Shown here one piece after another: positions 36,136 through 48,352 of a DNA stretch of 64,000 nucleotides. Position 1 is the first letter of the stretch. Each line of letters begins with the position of its first letter. The translations under genes and the position numbers were made by a program. A model generated the notes under the pieces. That model was not told the DNA's origin. It saw only the letters and a list, made by a program, of their open reading frames with translations, and searched no databases. Origin of the DNA: Panax quinquefolius (Eukaryota > Streptophyta > Magnoliopsida > Apiales > Araliaceae); contig CM035165.1 of the NCBI GenBank assembly GCA_020205615.1, positions 27,811,544-27,875,543 on the forward strand. The letters are read 5' to 3'.

Positions 36136-36182
36136 TATATATCACTGACACAAAGGGCCTTTTAAGATGCTAAAATGGCCCA
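36136..36182 (-). promoter_or_regulatory. Proposed carrier promoter: TATA box and TGGGCC-type elements
   Basis: The minus strand has ATATATA at 36142-36136. Upstream are AGGCCC at 36160-36155 and TGGGCC at 36182-36177. TGGGCC (site II) elements are known in promoters of plant nuclear genes for mitochondrial proteins, which fits the carrier. The assignment rests on position and motif only. Confidence 0.5.
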
Positions 36183-36185
36183 CAC

Positions 36186-36550
36186 TCTAAGTTTTAAAAA
36201 CAAAAAATCAAAAAATAATGAGAAAGTTTTATTCCGCTTCACCCAAAAAAAGAAAAGAAAATACATTTAAAAAAATGATATATATTTCCAATGTTTAGGC
36301 CGTTTATTTTTCTTTCAATTATCAAACTTTCAACCTTATGGCTATCATGAGTTGGGTCATACCACTTGCCCAAATGATACTCGTTAATTTATGTCAAAAT
36401 TTTGATTATCAATTACGTAGATAAGTATCATTAATAATCATTTTGGAGAGATATGTGATTATAATGAGATTTTCTTATGATTTCTACCATTGTATTAATA
36501 AGTTTCATAATTACTTCTTCTGTTCTTAAAAGATTGTCGTTTAAAGTTAA
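36186..36550. other. Upstream flank of the proposed carrier promoter
   Basis: A+T-rich, no repeat or gene recognised. The LTR fragment begins at its right edge. Confidence 0.3.
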
Positions 36551-37743
36551 TGCACACATATTAAGGAATACAACCCATTCTGAGTCGCCAAATACATGGT
36601 ATAGAATTTAAATACAAATTTCATTTATACAATTATTAACTGTCGTGTAAAATACGACAAAACATAAGCTGTGAGTTTTAATACAAATATTGTCTCGTAG
36701 ATAATATCCAAACTCAAAAAAGTTTTCATTACAATTATTATCACACTATTTTATAGAATAGTGAGGACTACTATAGCAACCATCTTGGACCATCACTCCC
36801 ATTCCCCCATTGAGTAAATTATATTCTCATTTCCTAAAGAGAACAATGAAAGAAAATGGTGAGCTTAACTAGCCCAATAAAGAATATTATGACTAAGATA
36901 ATGTAGAATAAACTATCCTTAGTACTCAACATGGAAAAATTCTGATAAAATACAATAGACAACAAGTTTTAGATCAACAACTGCAGCGGAATAAACAATT
37001 CATTAGAAGAGTCAAGTAGAGCGTAAAGTCTACTATCTTCTATGATTTAAAAGTCCATCATCAATATTTTATCCATGTAACAACAATCAATAAATGTTTC
37101 AAATCAATAAATTATCTATGCACTACGAGCTAAGGATATTCGTTTGTATCACCAGTGGTCATGATCATGTCAAACAACTGTTCATCTATGCACTACGGAC
37201 CAAAGAGGACTTTTACCACATTATTTATCTGTAACATTACAGGTCATGATTATACCAATACATAATTCCTGGTTATAATCATACCAATCAACAGTCAATC
37301 TATGCACTACGGGCGAAATATGACTTTCAGCACAATATAAACATGAGGATGATGACAATGATATAAAGAATCAATCAAGTGAGATCAATAATAGATATTA
37401 GAGATTTATAATTCAATTTATCTAGAGTTCAAGAATGTCCAAATTATCAACATGATAACTAATTGTGGAGTAAAATTCAAGAATGATATTCATGTATCAA
37501 AAATAATTTGGACAAAAAAGAAACTAATTTTGTCATGAATAGTACCCCGTGAATAGTACCCTGAGTGAATAGTACCCCGACTAAAAATATTGAAATTTAA
37601 TAAGAAAGTTCAGACCAATATTCCAATGAAACGATACTAGATGAAGCGCAAAACTTAAGGATATTCTACTAATTTCAGAGATTATAGAAGCAATACTTAT
37701 CAAAGTAAGTGTAGATTTAGGAATATGAAACGAAATAATTTAA
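36551..37743 (-). repeat. LTR fragment H, left piece (gypsy 2 family)
   Basis: From acccattctgagtcgcc it follows the LTR at 53446 onward, including the hairpin modules (about 37110-37320) and gtgaatagtacc repeats (about 37535-37580). Its very start is diverged. It is interrupted by the CACTA element and resumes at 46270. It may be the 3' LTR of gypsy 2, given its orientation and position. Confidence 0.75.
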
Positions 37744-38355
37744 ACTACAAAAAACTCAATCATTACCGACGGGCCATGCCATCAAGATGATGAAATCATT
37801 CATGACGGGCATACTGTCGCCCGTCATCGTCGCCTCGTGTCGCCGCCTCGCTCCCCCGTCGCCTTCACCGTCAGAAATATGTCATTCTTGAAGCGACTGC
37901 TTTGATATACTTATAGCGATTAGCGACTTGACCACAATGACGGGACAAAGTAGTTGGTATTAACCATTCTTAAATTTTAATAATTCGGTCATTTCTTGAC
38001 GCGGAGATAATGAAATCGCCAATGAAGTCTATCCCTCGCATGATTACCTTCATTTAATTTAGTTCTGGATTCGTCGCTATAGTTCATTGCTGACGGGACC
38101 CCGTCGTCAATGCCCCCGTCGCCAATGACCCACCTCCAAATTTTTTTTTACTAAAATTGCAAAATTCCCCTGTTCATTTACATATACATTTTACCTGTTA
38201 TAAACTAAAGAAAAACAAATAATGATAATGTACGCATATCAATAACAATCATATCTTTTACTATCAACAATCAATATAATTAGATACCAAACTCAAGTCT
38301 GTACAACTCAAAAGCTAAATACATACATGAAAGTCAAAATATACTTGAAAACTAA

Positions 38356-41340
38356 CTACTGCCCAAGATCAGGAATCTCTGTGCCATCGCCTCCGGTCCC
38401 ATCGTCGGTCCCACCTCCAGTCCCATCCTCCATAGTCTCATCAGCATCAGCCCGACGATCATCACCATCTCCTCCACGGGCATCGCCTGTGCCGCCATCT
38501 CTACCCCCACGAGTCTCATCAACAAGACCCTACAAAATTAAAATATTAATAACGAAGTCCAAAATAGAGCATATTTAAATTATTTTAGTTTGAGTTCTAC
38601 AAGTGTTTGCGAGTTTTGCAAACTGGGCAATAACTCGGTCTCTGTATGTCGGAATCGAGTCCTGTAAGTTCTAACGTGTGTCTATTACCTATGAGGTGCT
38701 ATGTGTGTGTTTGCGTGTCATTCGGACGGCCGGTGCGGGTTTTGACCTCATTTTTGGCTTTTTGCCTAAGTGTTGGCGAGTTTTACAAACTGGGCGATAA
38801 CTCGGTCTTCGTATGTCAGAATCGAGTCCCGTAAGTTCTAACGCGTGTCTATTACCTACGCGGTGCTATATGTGTTTGCGTGTCATTCGGACGGCCGGTG
38901 CGGGTTTTGACCTCATTTTCGGCTTTTTGCCTAAGTGTTGGCGAGTTTTACAAACTAGGCGATAACTCGGTCTACGTATGTCGAAATCGAGTCCCGTAAG
39001 TTCTAACGTGTGTCTATTACCTACGCGGTGCTATGTGTGTGTTTACGTGTCATTCGAACGGCCGGTGTGGGTTTTGACCTCATTTTCGGCTTTTTGCCTA
39101 ATTGTTGGCGAGTTTTAGAAACTGGGCGATAACTCGGTCTCCATATGTCGGAATCGAGTCCCGTAAGTTCTAATGCGTGTCTATTACCTATGCGGTGCTA
39201 TGTGTGTGTTTGCGTGTCATTTAAATGGCCGGTGCGGATTTTGACCTCATTTTTGGCTTTTTGCCTAAGTGTTGGCGAGTTTTACAAACTGGGCGATAAC
39301 TCGGTCTCCGTATGTCGGAATCGAGTCCCGTAAGTTCTAACACGTGTCTATTACCTACGCGGTGCTATGTGTGTGTTTGCGTGTTATTCGGACGGCCGGT
39401 GCGGGTTTTGACCTCATTTTTGGCTTTTTGCCTAAGTGTTGGCGAGTTTTGCAAACTGGGCGATAACTCGGTCTCCGTATGTCGGAATTGAGTCCCGTAA
39501 GTTCTAACGCGTGTCTATTATCTACGCGGTGCTATGTGTGTGTTTGCGTGTCATTCGGACGGTCCGGTGCGGGTTTTGACCTCTTTTTCGGCTTTTTGCC
39601 TAAGTGTTGGCGAGTTTTGCAAACTGGACGATAACTCGGTCTCTGTATGTCGGAATCGAGTCCCGTAAGTTCTAACGCATGTCTATTACCAACGCGGTGC
39701 TATGTGTGTGTTTGCGTGTCATTCAAATATAATTACAAATTACAATTATAAATTACATAAATTAAGTAAAGAAATACAGAATTTAATTATTTTTACCTGT
39801 CGAATATATGGTGGGAAGATGTTGGCCAAGACAACTGCACATACACGGATGGCCTCCTTCCGTACTACACCCATGAGGTCGTCAACGGTGGCTGTAGGAT
39901 CTATAGAGCTGTGGACAACCTCCCGAGCCAGCTGGTAGATCCGATCGCGTGATGGTGCGCCTGACTGCACAACACCGCTCGCCATGCACCCCTCTATGAT
40001 CCAGCTGGAAGAAGTCATCGGATAATGAAGGGCCGGCACCTGATCCACTCGCACCACTACCTCCAGTGGGTGGGCGTCGCCTATATCTCGCAGCAGGGAC
40101 TAGGGTGTAAGCTGGGACATGGGGAATGCCCACAACTCTACCCTTCTTCGGTCCCCCTGTAGCCTGCAGCTAGTCCTTTATCTCCTCATTGGCACGCGTA
40201 GACTCGTCTACTGGAGTGTCACCTCCTGGCTGCTCCGGATCACTGCAAGATCCTCGCACCGTCGCTGAAAATAAACACATTAGTAGATGATACGCAAAGA
40301 ATAAAATGAAATAATACAAAAGAATATCCAAATTTTAAATACATACTAAATAAAGATAATTACATAACTTACAGCAATGCGTTCTGTCTCAGGTGAGATA
40401 TAACCACCGTCACCTTTCTTTTGGTGGGCGTGCCACCAAAACTCCAAGTGGGAGGGTGCATGCTTTAAACTCACCTCGAGTCTCTCCAGTGCAGTGTGTG
40501 CACGACCGAGACCCAGTGCCTTGTGGGAGATGACTCATTGTTGCACCAAGCAACGAGCAGGTCGACATCTTCTTGAAAGCCTCGTAGTCCCAAATACTAC
40601 ACATCCGGTCCCACTGCGCAGCAGATATGAAATCTGCCGGACATCCTTAAGTGTGTCGTCCATCGACCATCTTCGCTTCAGGCCTTCTTCTTCCAAATCG
40701 TAAACCCACTTGTGCTAATTCATCTCTAGGTATCTCATGGAAGCAGGCCATGCCATGGGCTTCCCCGCCCATCCTCAAAACTATAATATCTCTGCACATT
40801 ACACATTAAGAAGCTTAGTAAACAACATAAATCAAAGAGGTAACAGTATATTCAAATGGGATATAAAACTAGCATATGAATGATTAACATGCATCCTACC
40901 CTAAACTCAGCAATAATCAGCTGCCGTGTGCGGTCATCCACATCCGCCCACCTCATCCACGGGCTTGAGAATCGGTTGCGGACGATCCCAAACAACGTGT
41001 TCCTTGGCGTGGTGTCAAGGATACTACAATTGAAATTAATACATTGCAAATTACAAAGAATATATAAGAACTAAATACTTATGTTATAGTAATACTATAT
41101 AGGATTATGAAATTAATTACCTATGAGTCCCAACACGACATATAAAGCGGCGCCTAAATCGATCACCTATGTAGTGAAATACATCAATATTTATATAAAC
41201 GAATATAATGTCAATACAATATAAAAATAATAATAATAAGATGTATCCCAATAAAATATGTAATTATACACGACGATCCTACCGATCATCACGCGTAGAA
41301 TCGCCGCATTACCCCACCACGACGACTGCACGCCACCACG
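38356..41340 (-). pseudogene. CACTA second gene, TNPA-like (Transposase_24 / Ptta family), multi-exon
   Basis: Minus-strand exons can be followed: 41049-40920 (NRFSSPWMRWADVDDRTRQL), about 40720-40373 (WDRMCSIWDYEAFKKMSTCS, then HLEFWWHAHQKKGDG, ending at donor GCT|GTAAGT), about 40265-39797 (GGPKKGRVVGIP, then IDPTATVDDLMG) and a last Gly/Asp-rich exon 38529-38356 ending EIPDLGQ and TAG. The GGPKKGRV and Trp-rich core are typical of the DNA-binding partner protein of CACTA transposition. An in-frame TAG lies at 40172-40170, and there is a frame shift near 40550. The last intron (39796-38530) holds the 167-bp tandem array. The N-terminal exons are uncertain. Confidence 0.75.
38600..39725. repeat. 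167-bp tandem repeat, about seven copies
   Basis: The marker aactgggc (one copy aactaggc, one aactggac) begins at 38621, 38788, 38953, 39120, 39287, 39454 and 39622: spacings 167, 165, 167, 167, 167, 168. Copies are very alike, which suggests recent or continuing homogenisation. It lies inside the last intron of the TNPA-like gene. Confidence 0.95.
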
Positions 41341-41608
41341 ATCGCCATGTGGTGTAAAAGGCTTATATGTATATATATTGTCAAATCATAAAAAAATATT
41401 ATTAAACATTCAGTAAATACTATATTTGAGCACAATAACAAAGATGATAACATACAGATACAACTAAAAGAATGCAACATAAATAATAACCTAAAAGGAT
41501 ACAACATAAATAGTAACACCTTTAGTAGATTAATATAAGTTGAAGATAATGATTGCACTACTACAAACTATTACATTTGAATATAACTAACACAAAGAGT
41601 ACATACTC

Positions 41609-43941
41609 CTAATCATTTATATCGTCAAAGCCATTAATATCAGAATCGTCATCTTCGAGCAATAGATCTTCACTATCGTTGTCATCACCATCTTCGTTGT
41701 CCTCAACGATTTCTTCAATTATATCTACATCCTCAACAACATCATCTTTACTTTCGACAGCGACAACATCATCCTCTTTTTCACTAGACCCACTAATAAT
41801 TGTTACATCAGCAGGTGTGACACTGGTAGACTCGACTTGTAAAGGTTCATCGTCTGGACGAGGAGTTGTGCCTTGAAAACCACGGGCCTCGGTGGTTATA
41901 ACAAGATGCCATGGGCTCATAGGGTCTTAACACTCCGTAGCAGTAGTACACTCGTGTTGCTTGACTTGCTAAAATAAAAGGCTCGTCCATACCACTCATC
42001 GCCTTAGTTTTGACTTAACGTTAATAGTCAATTCGTCTCCGATTTTTTATCTACTTTAACTCCATTATCAACATCAAACCAATGACAATTGAAGCAAACT
42101 AATTCTTTATGACCCCAATATTTGAGCACGATAACTTCTAGAAATCGTCCATACTAGTCATCCCAAATGTTATCGTAGCAGCTACCTTTCACCACAACAC
42201 CAGAATCAGTAGAAGCAACTTCCCCAATATCGCAACACTTAAATCTGTAACCAATGACAATGCAGCATGTATAAGTATCTACAGATCTTTCAAGGCCATC
42301 GACTATAAGCTTTAGCTGATTGTCAGCTAACTCATCTGTGAGGACCTAATGTACATTAACACAACATATTCTAAAGTTAATTACGCCATAAGAATATATC
42401 TATGATGGTAGATTCATTGAACTTGTAAAGGTTAGACTTACATGATCTTTAAACCATTGCACAAATTTTCCATTTCTCAAATTTTGCAAATCCCCGTCCG
42501 ATATACTCGGATTCGCTTCACGTACTTCAGCATCATATTGACTGCAGCACAGTTATATACTCAATGTGTTTGTAAAGGAACTTGACATAATTACACCAGA
42601 CATATATAGTTATGATTACTTACTTAATGTATGGTGATACTTCATTCATGTTGACAAGTGCATACAATATGGCAGCTGCATACTCACTATCGGTCAAGAA
42701 TCTCCTTTTTTACCACCGAATGGGCGTACAGGATGACTAAAGGCCGTTAATTCTCCATTTTCCTCGTCGCAAGAATAAAACTGATTCCGGACGTAGCGAT
42801 TGTGCTTCGTCTGAACATTCGGCTCAAAGTATAACGAGCAAAAATTAACAAGTTCCTCCATAACATAACTTTCAGTAATTGACCTCTCTACACGGGCTCT
42901 ATTCTTCACCTTTTGCTTTAGACGTCGGATATACCTATGTGATATATAGATTAGCAAAAAAGAATGAACATTTTACCGTATTAAAAACATTAATGTCATT
43001 ACCTCTCGAATGGATACATCCATCTATATTGTACGGACCGCCAAACTTAGCTTTTGTATGGCAAGTGAATAAGTAAATGCTCCATTGAATCAAAAAAATG
43101 ATAGGGAAAGATCATTTCTAACTTGCACATTATTTCCACTATATCGCATCTCCATTTTATCTATGTCTTTGAGTCAAGCTCGGCCAAGCATAGATCTATG
43201 AAGAAATTAGAAAGCTCACTCGGTGCTTCAACCACACGCGTTTGCAGAATAAGTCGATAAATGCCATAGGATCAACTTCGCATGAATATGTGACAATCAT
43301 GACTTTTGAGACCTCAAACTTCAACTCTTCGACTTTACAATACCTTGCTATATTCAAGAATATCCATCTGGAGCTTCAAATCCATCGATCCAATTACATA
43401 TCAATATCAACTGTTCCACGGTCAAAGTATATTCAAACTTTTAGGCGTTCTACTGTCTTACTACCCTCCCGACATGTACCACAGATCTTCCCTAATGTTC
43501 ATTTCTACCAAATCAAGCCTCGACTTGTTGTTGTCCTTTGTTCTACCATCGGCATCTACCACGACCACAGATCTTCCCCGTCTCAGATTCCCTTCTGGAA
43601 GTATGAACCAAAGAACTTTGACTACCATATTAAGCACGATCAAAGGTTTCGTCACTCTAGATTCCAGTTCGATTCATGTTCATCCAAACAAAGTTTCCCA
43701 TGATAGATCCATGTTGTATAACCCTACTTGAACCCATATGCAAATAAGTCGCATATGACATCACTCCTTTCCTTCCACACTTCATTCACACACCTCTTAC
43801 AAGGACATCTAATCTCATCGCCACCGTGACTTGCTCAAACGCGAAATTGAGAAACCTATTCAACCCCACTCTACGGTGATTTTCGAGCTAAGCCCACTCT
43901 TATCGGTGGCTACCCTACGTTCCATCCAACTTCGATCAATG
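41609..43941 (-). pseudogene. CACTA TNP2-like transposase lacking its catalytic core
   Basis: From the N-terminus: DRSWM near 43935; the Transpos_assoc domain (GDEIRCPCKRC, then TTWIYHGKLCLDEHESNW) at about 43830-43670; then, after only some 100 bp, RTKDNNKSRLDLVEMNIRED at 43560-43480, normally at the far end of the Transposase_21 core. DUF4218 follows (DGFEAPDGYS near 43370, SMEHLLIHLP near 43080, RARVERSITESYVMEELVNF at 42900-42840). DUF4216 is at 42200-41940 (LKYWGHKELVCFNCHWFDV, DEPFILASQA). An acidic tail ends at 41609. The core that holds the catalytic residues is missing, and many frame breaks are present. Confidence 0.85.
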
Positions 43942-46020
43942 ACATCTTGGACAACCGTCTTCGCTATATATATGGAAAGTTAGACAAACACAATCAAGTC
44001 TCCAAGTTAATGTATATGCAAGCTTATGAAGTTTCCTAACTTCATCTCCCACTCTAACGCAGGTCAGCTTTATCCCATTCCGGATGTATCGCTTCATCGA
44101 TGTTAACAACTTGAACACATCTTTAAATTTTTCAGAAATTTTGGCAGCACCTCCCCATGGTCATCAAGTACACGAAATAGACTAACACATCGTAGTCTAA
44201 ATATGCACCCGAAGAACATCAAGAGATATATATTGACCGAAAATTCAAAAATATAAAGACGTGCTCAAGTCATTAACACCAACCTAAGTGAGATCGAAAC
44301 ATACAAGAACAGTCCCAAAACAGGGACTATTTGAGATTCACTCCTACTAAGTGAATCTTAAAGGGGTTTTTAAGCTTCCTAAACTATATAAAATATGCAC
44401 ATGTGAATTTGAGAATTGAGAATAGGAAAAAAAATAAATAAATTGAGAATTTGAATATGGTTAAGGCAATATCGAATCAACTAGGAAAAGGAAAACAAAC
44501 AACAGATCCTAAAACAAGTTTACAGCTAGTCAAACACTACAGTAAAAAAGGGCAAATCAAATGCAATAGAAATAACCTGGATATTGTAACTCTACCATTG
44601 AAAGATACTAAATCACTTTCTTAAACTTGAATATGATACAAAGAAAAGAAAATAAACAACTCAAATTACCAAGCAACCACATGCAAAGATTTAGACACCA
44701 ATTGAAAAAAATAAAAATAGAAAAACTGAAAGCAAACGCATTATATAGAGAATAGTTATTCATAAATATGATAAACAAAAAACATGAGAGAAACAACTAA
44801 TGCTTGTAAGTGCTTTAAACGATGGTCGTAAGGTCTAGTTGGTGACTTTGTAATTATTGAAAGAGGTGAAACTTTTCAGGAAAGAACTATTTGTAATATT
44901 GAAACTAGATAGCAGAGGATCTCATTGCAAGCCATAACTATAACTAATTCAAGGTCAATGCAAAAGTTGAAAAGCTTTTGTTGGTTAATTCGAATTAGTC
45001 TTTATTTTATACTTGATAAGTCATGGCCAATTAGACTTTGCCATCGCACTATCACAGTTGAGACAATTGAGGCAAACAATAGTAACTATATATAACAAGT
45101 TGATCAAGTTATAATTTTGAATAAAGAGTAATGCTCTAAGCTCTAATGCACCAACAATAGGATGCCAAAATTGTAAAACATTTTCATTAGAGCTTAAGTT
45201 AACATTCTATATATAGGTCACATTTCAAGATACTTCCTTTACTTTCTAAAACAAAAAAGGCAATAAAATTTCACCTTTCCCATTTACTTTTTTTACAAAG
45301 AAAATCCAATCGGTTTCGCTTTTCTAACAAACTGCTAATAAATTGCTACTTAACCATAATTGAAGTCTTTTCTATCTGAGAAATCATGAAGTTTACATTA
45401 AGCTTCGGAAATGGCCTCATTTTACCACTATACACATATGTCAATACAATCACCAAAGCCTCAAAGACATTACAAATTGCAGAACTATTTTACACAGCAC
45501 AAATTACAAATTGCTAACACATAATTTCTACACTAGTACTATAATTAAGCTAACACATAATAGAGATGGATAATGCTCAAAAAAGGGTAAAATATATACT
45601 ACTTAGCAGCAAAGACAATAATAGAAGCCTGATAACATAAATGTATTGAAGACCCAAATTAAACCCTAACATAAATAAATTGGAACTTATAAATTAAAGC
45701 CTAAGAATAAAAAAAATCAACTTACTAATTGAACCAGCAGAACCAAGATGGACAGGCGACTGCAAAGGCGAACGGAGAAGGACAGAACCAGAAAGGAACC
45801 AGCAGAACCAAGAGAGACAGACCCAAGTGGGATAGAAAGCAAGATGGGGAGGCAGATGGCAAAAGATGAGGGAGATGGCGACGCACGACAATGGTGTGCT
45901 GCACTGACGATTTGATTTACGATGTACACGGCATCGCAGAGGAGGTACAGAGGTGCAGAGGGAAAGAACCGAGATCGAGCGGGAGAAAGAGAGTAGAAAG
46001 TAGAAAAAGAAAAATGAATT
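43942..46020. other. 5' part of the CACTA element, no clear gene
   Basis: Mostly A+T-rich non-coding sequence. A G+C-richer, CT-rich minus-strand stretch at about 46000-45730 ends at a possible donor (TTA|GTAAGT) and may be the leader exon of the transposase transcript. The frame at 46136-45717 has low-complexity Ser/Leu content and no domain. Confidence 0.35.
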
Positions 46021-46269
46021 TTAGGGATTAAAAAGAACATCATTCTCGACGGCAATAAGGATTGACTCACTACCGAATGACAAGAAGATCTGTCATTTAC
46101 GACTTTTTTTCTTTGGCGTGAAAAAATTCCTACCAAATTTAGGCCCAGGAAGGGTCATTCTCGACGGGACTCATTATCGACGGCTTAGCCGTCACCAATG
46201 ACCTTATTACCGACGGAGATAACGCCATCGCTAATGAGTTCGTCGCCAATGACCTGTTTTTTTGTAGGG

Positions 46270-46545
46270 TAATATTACTCACATACTATAGAGTATGGAA
46301 GAAAAGAATATTTCTTACGAATATTGAACGAAAATAATATCCCTTACCTTAGTAGGAGACTAAATCTAACTGGTATAGCAGAGATACTCTTGAGGAAAAC
46401 TTACACTATTTGCTACACTCAAAATATCTTTATACTCAAAAGAAATACGCACAATATTGTGATTTTCATTTGTTAACTAAGCATCCTATTTATATTAGAA
46501 TGGCAGAGCACTATTTAAAATCTTCACGGGTGAACAAAATGAATT
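46270..46545 (-). repeat. LTR fragment H, right piece
   Basis: It continues the match to the gypsy 2 5' LTR (about 54885-55130: ttagtaggagactaaatct, ctaactaagcat). It includes a minus-strand TATAAATAG at 46494-46486. The rest of the LTR is missing: at about 46545 the sequence changes to the ATP synthase fragment. Confidence 0.75.
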
Positions 46546-46644
46546 AACGAACATGCGGCTAGGTATCAATATCTCAATTATGAAGATCAAATTCGGAGCT
46601 CATCAAGCCCTTGGAAAAATTTGTTGCTCCTTTTCTCCTTGGGA

Positions 46645-46746
46645 ATGGCGAAGATGCTCATCTCCAATGAAGCTCGCAAGGAGTTCTCCTCCCTCTGTCA
46701 TGCCTTCGATGAAGTCAAATACAACCTCCAAACCAAATTCAATCAG
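46645..46746 (+). pseudogene. ATPQ: Fragment of mitochondrial ATP synthase subunit d (one exon)
   Basis: The 34 codons begin MAKMLISNEARKEFSSLC and end NLQTKFNQ, followed at once by a GT donor (CAG|GTTTTT). This resembles the plant F1Fo ATP synthase d subunit, where this block follows a short N-terminal segment. The upstream sequence does not encode the expected IDWDG lead-in. No downstream exon (EPEPIDWDYYRKG-type) is found before 49700. With broken LTR on the left and a CACTA terminus on the right, it looks like a captured gene piece. It is unlikely to make a product. Confidence 0.75.
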
Positions 46747-48316
46747 GTTTTTCATTTCTCTCTATCTATCTCTTTGTTTCTATTTTAATTTCTCTACATT
46801 TTTTATTCTAGGGCTTCTATTTTTTAATATTTGGGGCATATCTAAATGGAAGAATGATTATATGTATTTGTAATTTTTTAGCTTTGATTGGATTGATTAG
46901 ATATGGTTGTGACTCAAACTGGACCTTTATTGTTGTTGATTTTACGTTGAAATGTAATTATCAAAATGATTGTTCTGTACATTGATTTTGTGATTAACCT
47001 ATGTTCATGAATCCATTCCTGAGCATCAGCTGGTTAATGTTTCTGGTAACCCCTATTATTTCTACTGAATATCTTTATTTTAGAATGTTATTATATGACC
47101 TATACTTTTTCCATGCCAAGAGAGACGATTTTAAAGAGTACTATCAATTGTTGTTAGTTATTGTGTAAAATAATTTTATACTGAAGAAGTGATAAGTGAA
47201 TTGTTAAGTTCCCTTTTTGGTCTATTTTGTGGAATTCGCTTATTCTAATATCTTAGTTACATGATTGTTTTTAAGTTTACAACTTTATATGGTTTATACA
47301 ATTTCTTGATAAATGTTTTTTTAGCTAGATTTGGCTTTTGCTACTTGTCGCATTCTATCTTATTCTATTATTCTTTTCAAATTTCAGTATGACATAGGTT
47401 GTACTTGCTCTTGATTAGGCATTAACATAATGCATCATTTTAGAGTGGTGGGCAGCTATAATTAAATGAAATCCTGTCGGTATTTTTTTGAAGTGATGTC
47501 AAATATCAATCTTGTTTTATTCATATACTGTAAATCTAGTTTATCTTAGGTCTCCATTTGTTGTGGGTTTTGGAAAGATAAAATGCTAAGAAATTCATAT
47601 TTCCTTGTCTGATTACCATGGAGAATATGAGATTCCAAGAGATTAGTGAGGAGAGTAAGTGAGAGAATATTATCTTCACATTTCATTTTCTTTCTTAGGT
47701 CTTACAGTATGGAATCATTATTTAGCCATGAATATTAGCATATAAGATGGAGAGTTAGTGCAGGTAAAAAAATTCCAGGACAGTCCGTTTATTACTTTTT
47801 TGTGGGTCGACATCTTTTATTCAAATAAAATTGATTTGTAAACCATGTTTAAAATGCTTAACAAATTACCCAACTACATAAAGAAGGATTTGTTGTTGTA
47901 TTGTGTGTATAAATTGAACTTAAAATGCAAGTTTATGTAGTTTTAAGTGTGTATAATTTGTTAATATTCTGTTATGTATCAATTTGTACAGTTTCAGTAA
48001 GTAACAGTTTGAAGTGTGTAAAACTTGTGAATATTATGTTTATGTTTCATTTTTTACAGTTTCAGCAAGTAATAATGTATGGTATGCTTTGCTCTACTTA
48101 CAAATACGCATTCATCCCTTTGTTCAACAGTATGATTTAGTTTTTTGATACATTTCCCAAATTCGTTAGCCATCAACCATATTAGCACCACAGTGGTCCA
48201 CACTAGAAACAAAAAATTGGTTAAACTGATGATTAGCAGAATAACATCTAGGAAGTACATAACAAATTAGGACAGGACACATGATTCATTACTTGAAAAC
48301 TACAAAACAGAGTTAG

Positions 48317-48352
<36 letters not shown>

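Larger units (their letters stand above)
37744..46269 (-). mobile_element. CACTA (En/Spm) DNA transposon, 8.5 kb, degenerate
   Basis: The ends are near CACTACAAAAAA: actacaaaaaac on the left, and CCCTACAAAAAAA read inward from the right. The flanking triplet taa occurs at 37741-37743 and 46270-46272, the 3-bp duplication expected. Many subterminal copies of cgacggg/cccgtcg lie at 37765-38130 and 46030-46240. On the minus strand it carries a TNP2-like and a TNPA-like gene. It is inserted in LTR fragment H. Confidence 0.88.

Noticed and set aside
38646..39333. Two near-identical 62-residue plus-strand frames (38646-38834, 39145-39333)
   Set aside because: Both are frames through copies of the 167-bp tandem repeat. 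The period is not a multiple of three, and other copies are closed.
41679..41876. Ser-rich plus-strand frame
   Set aside because: Antisense to the acidic Asp/Glu tail of TNP2.
43242..43731. Plus-strand frames of 141-153 residues
   Set aside because: They lie antisense to recognisable TNP2 sequence on the minus strand.
45717..46136. 139-residue minus-strand frame
   Set aside because: Low-complexity Ser/Leu/Pro content from CT-rich DNA at the CACTA end; better explained as a leader exon.
46553..46873. 106-residue plus-strand frame
   Set aside because: It is in a different frame from the ATP synthase d exon and runs into the intron. The correct frame starts at 46645.
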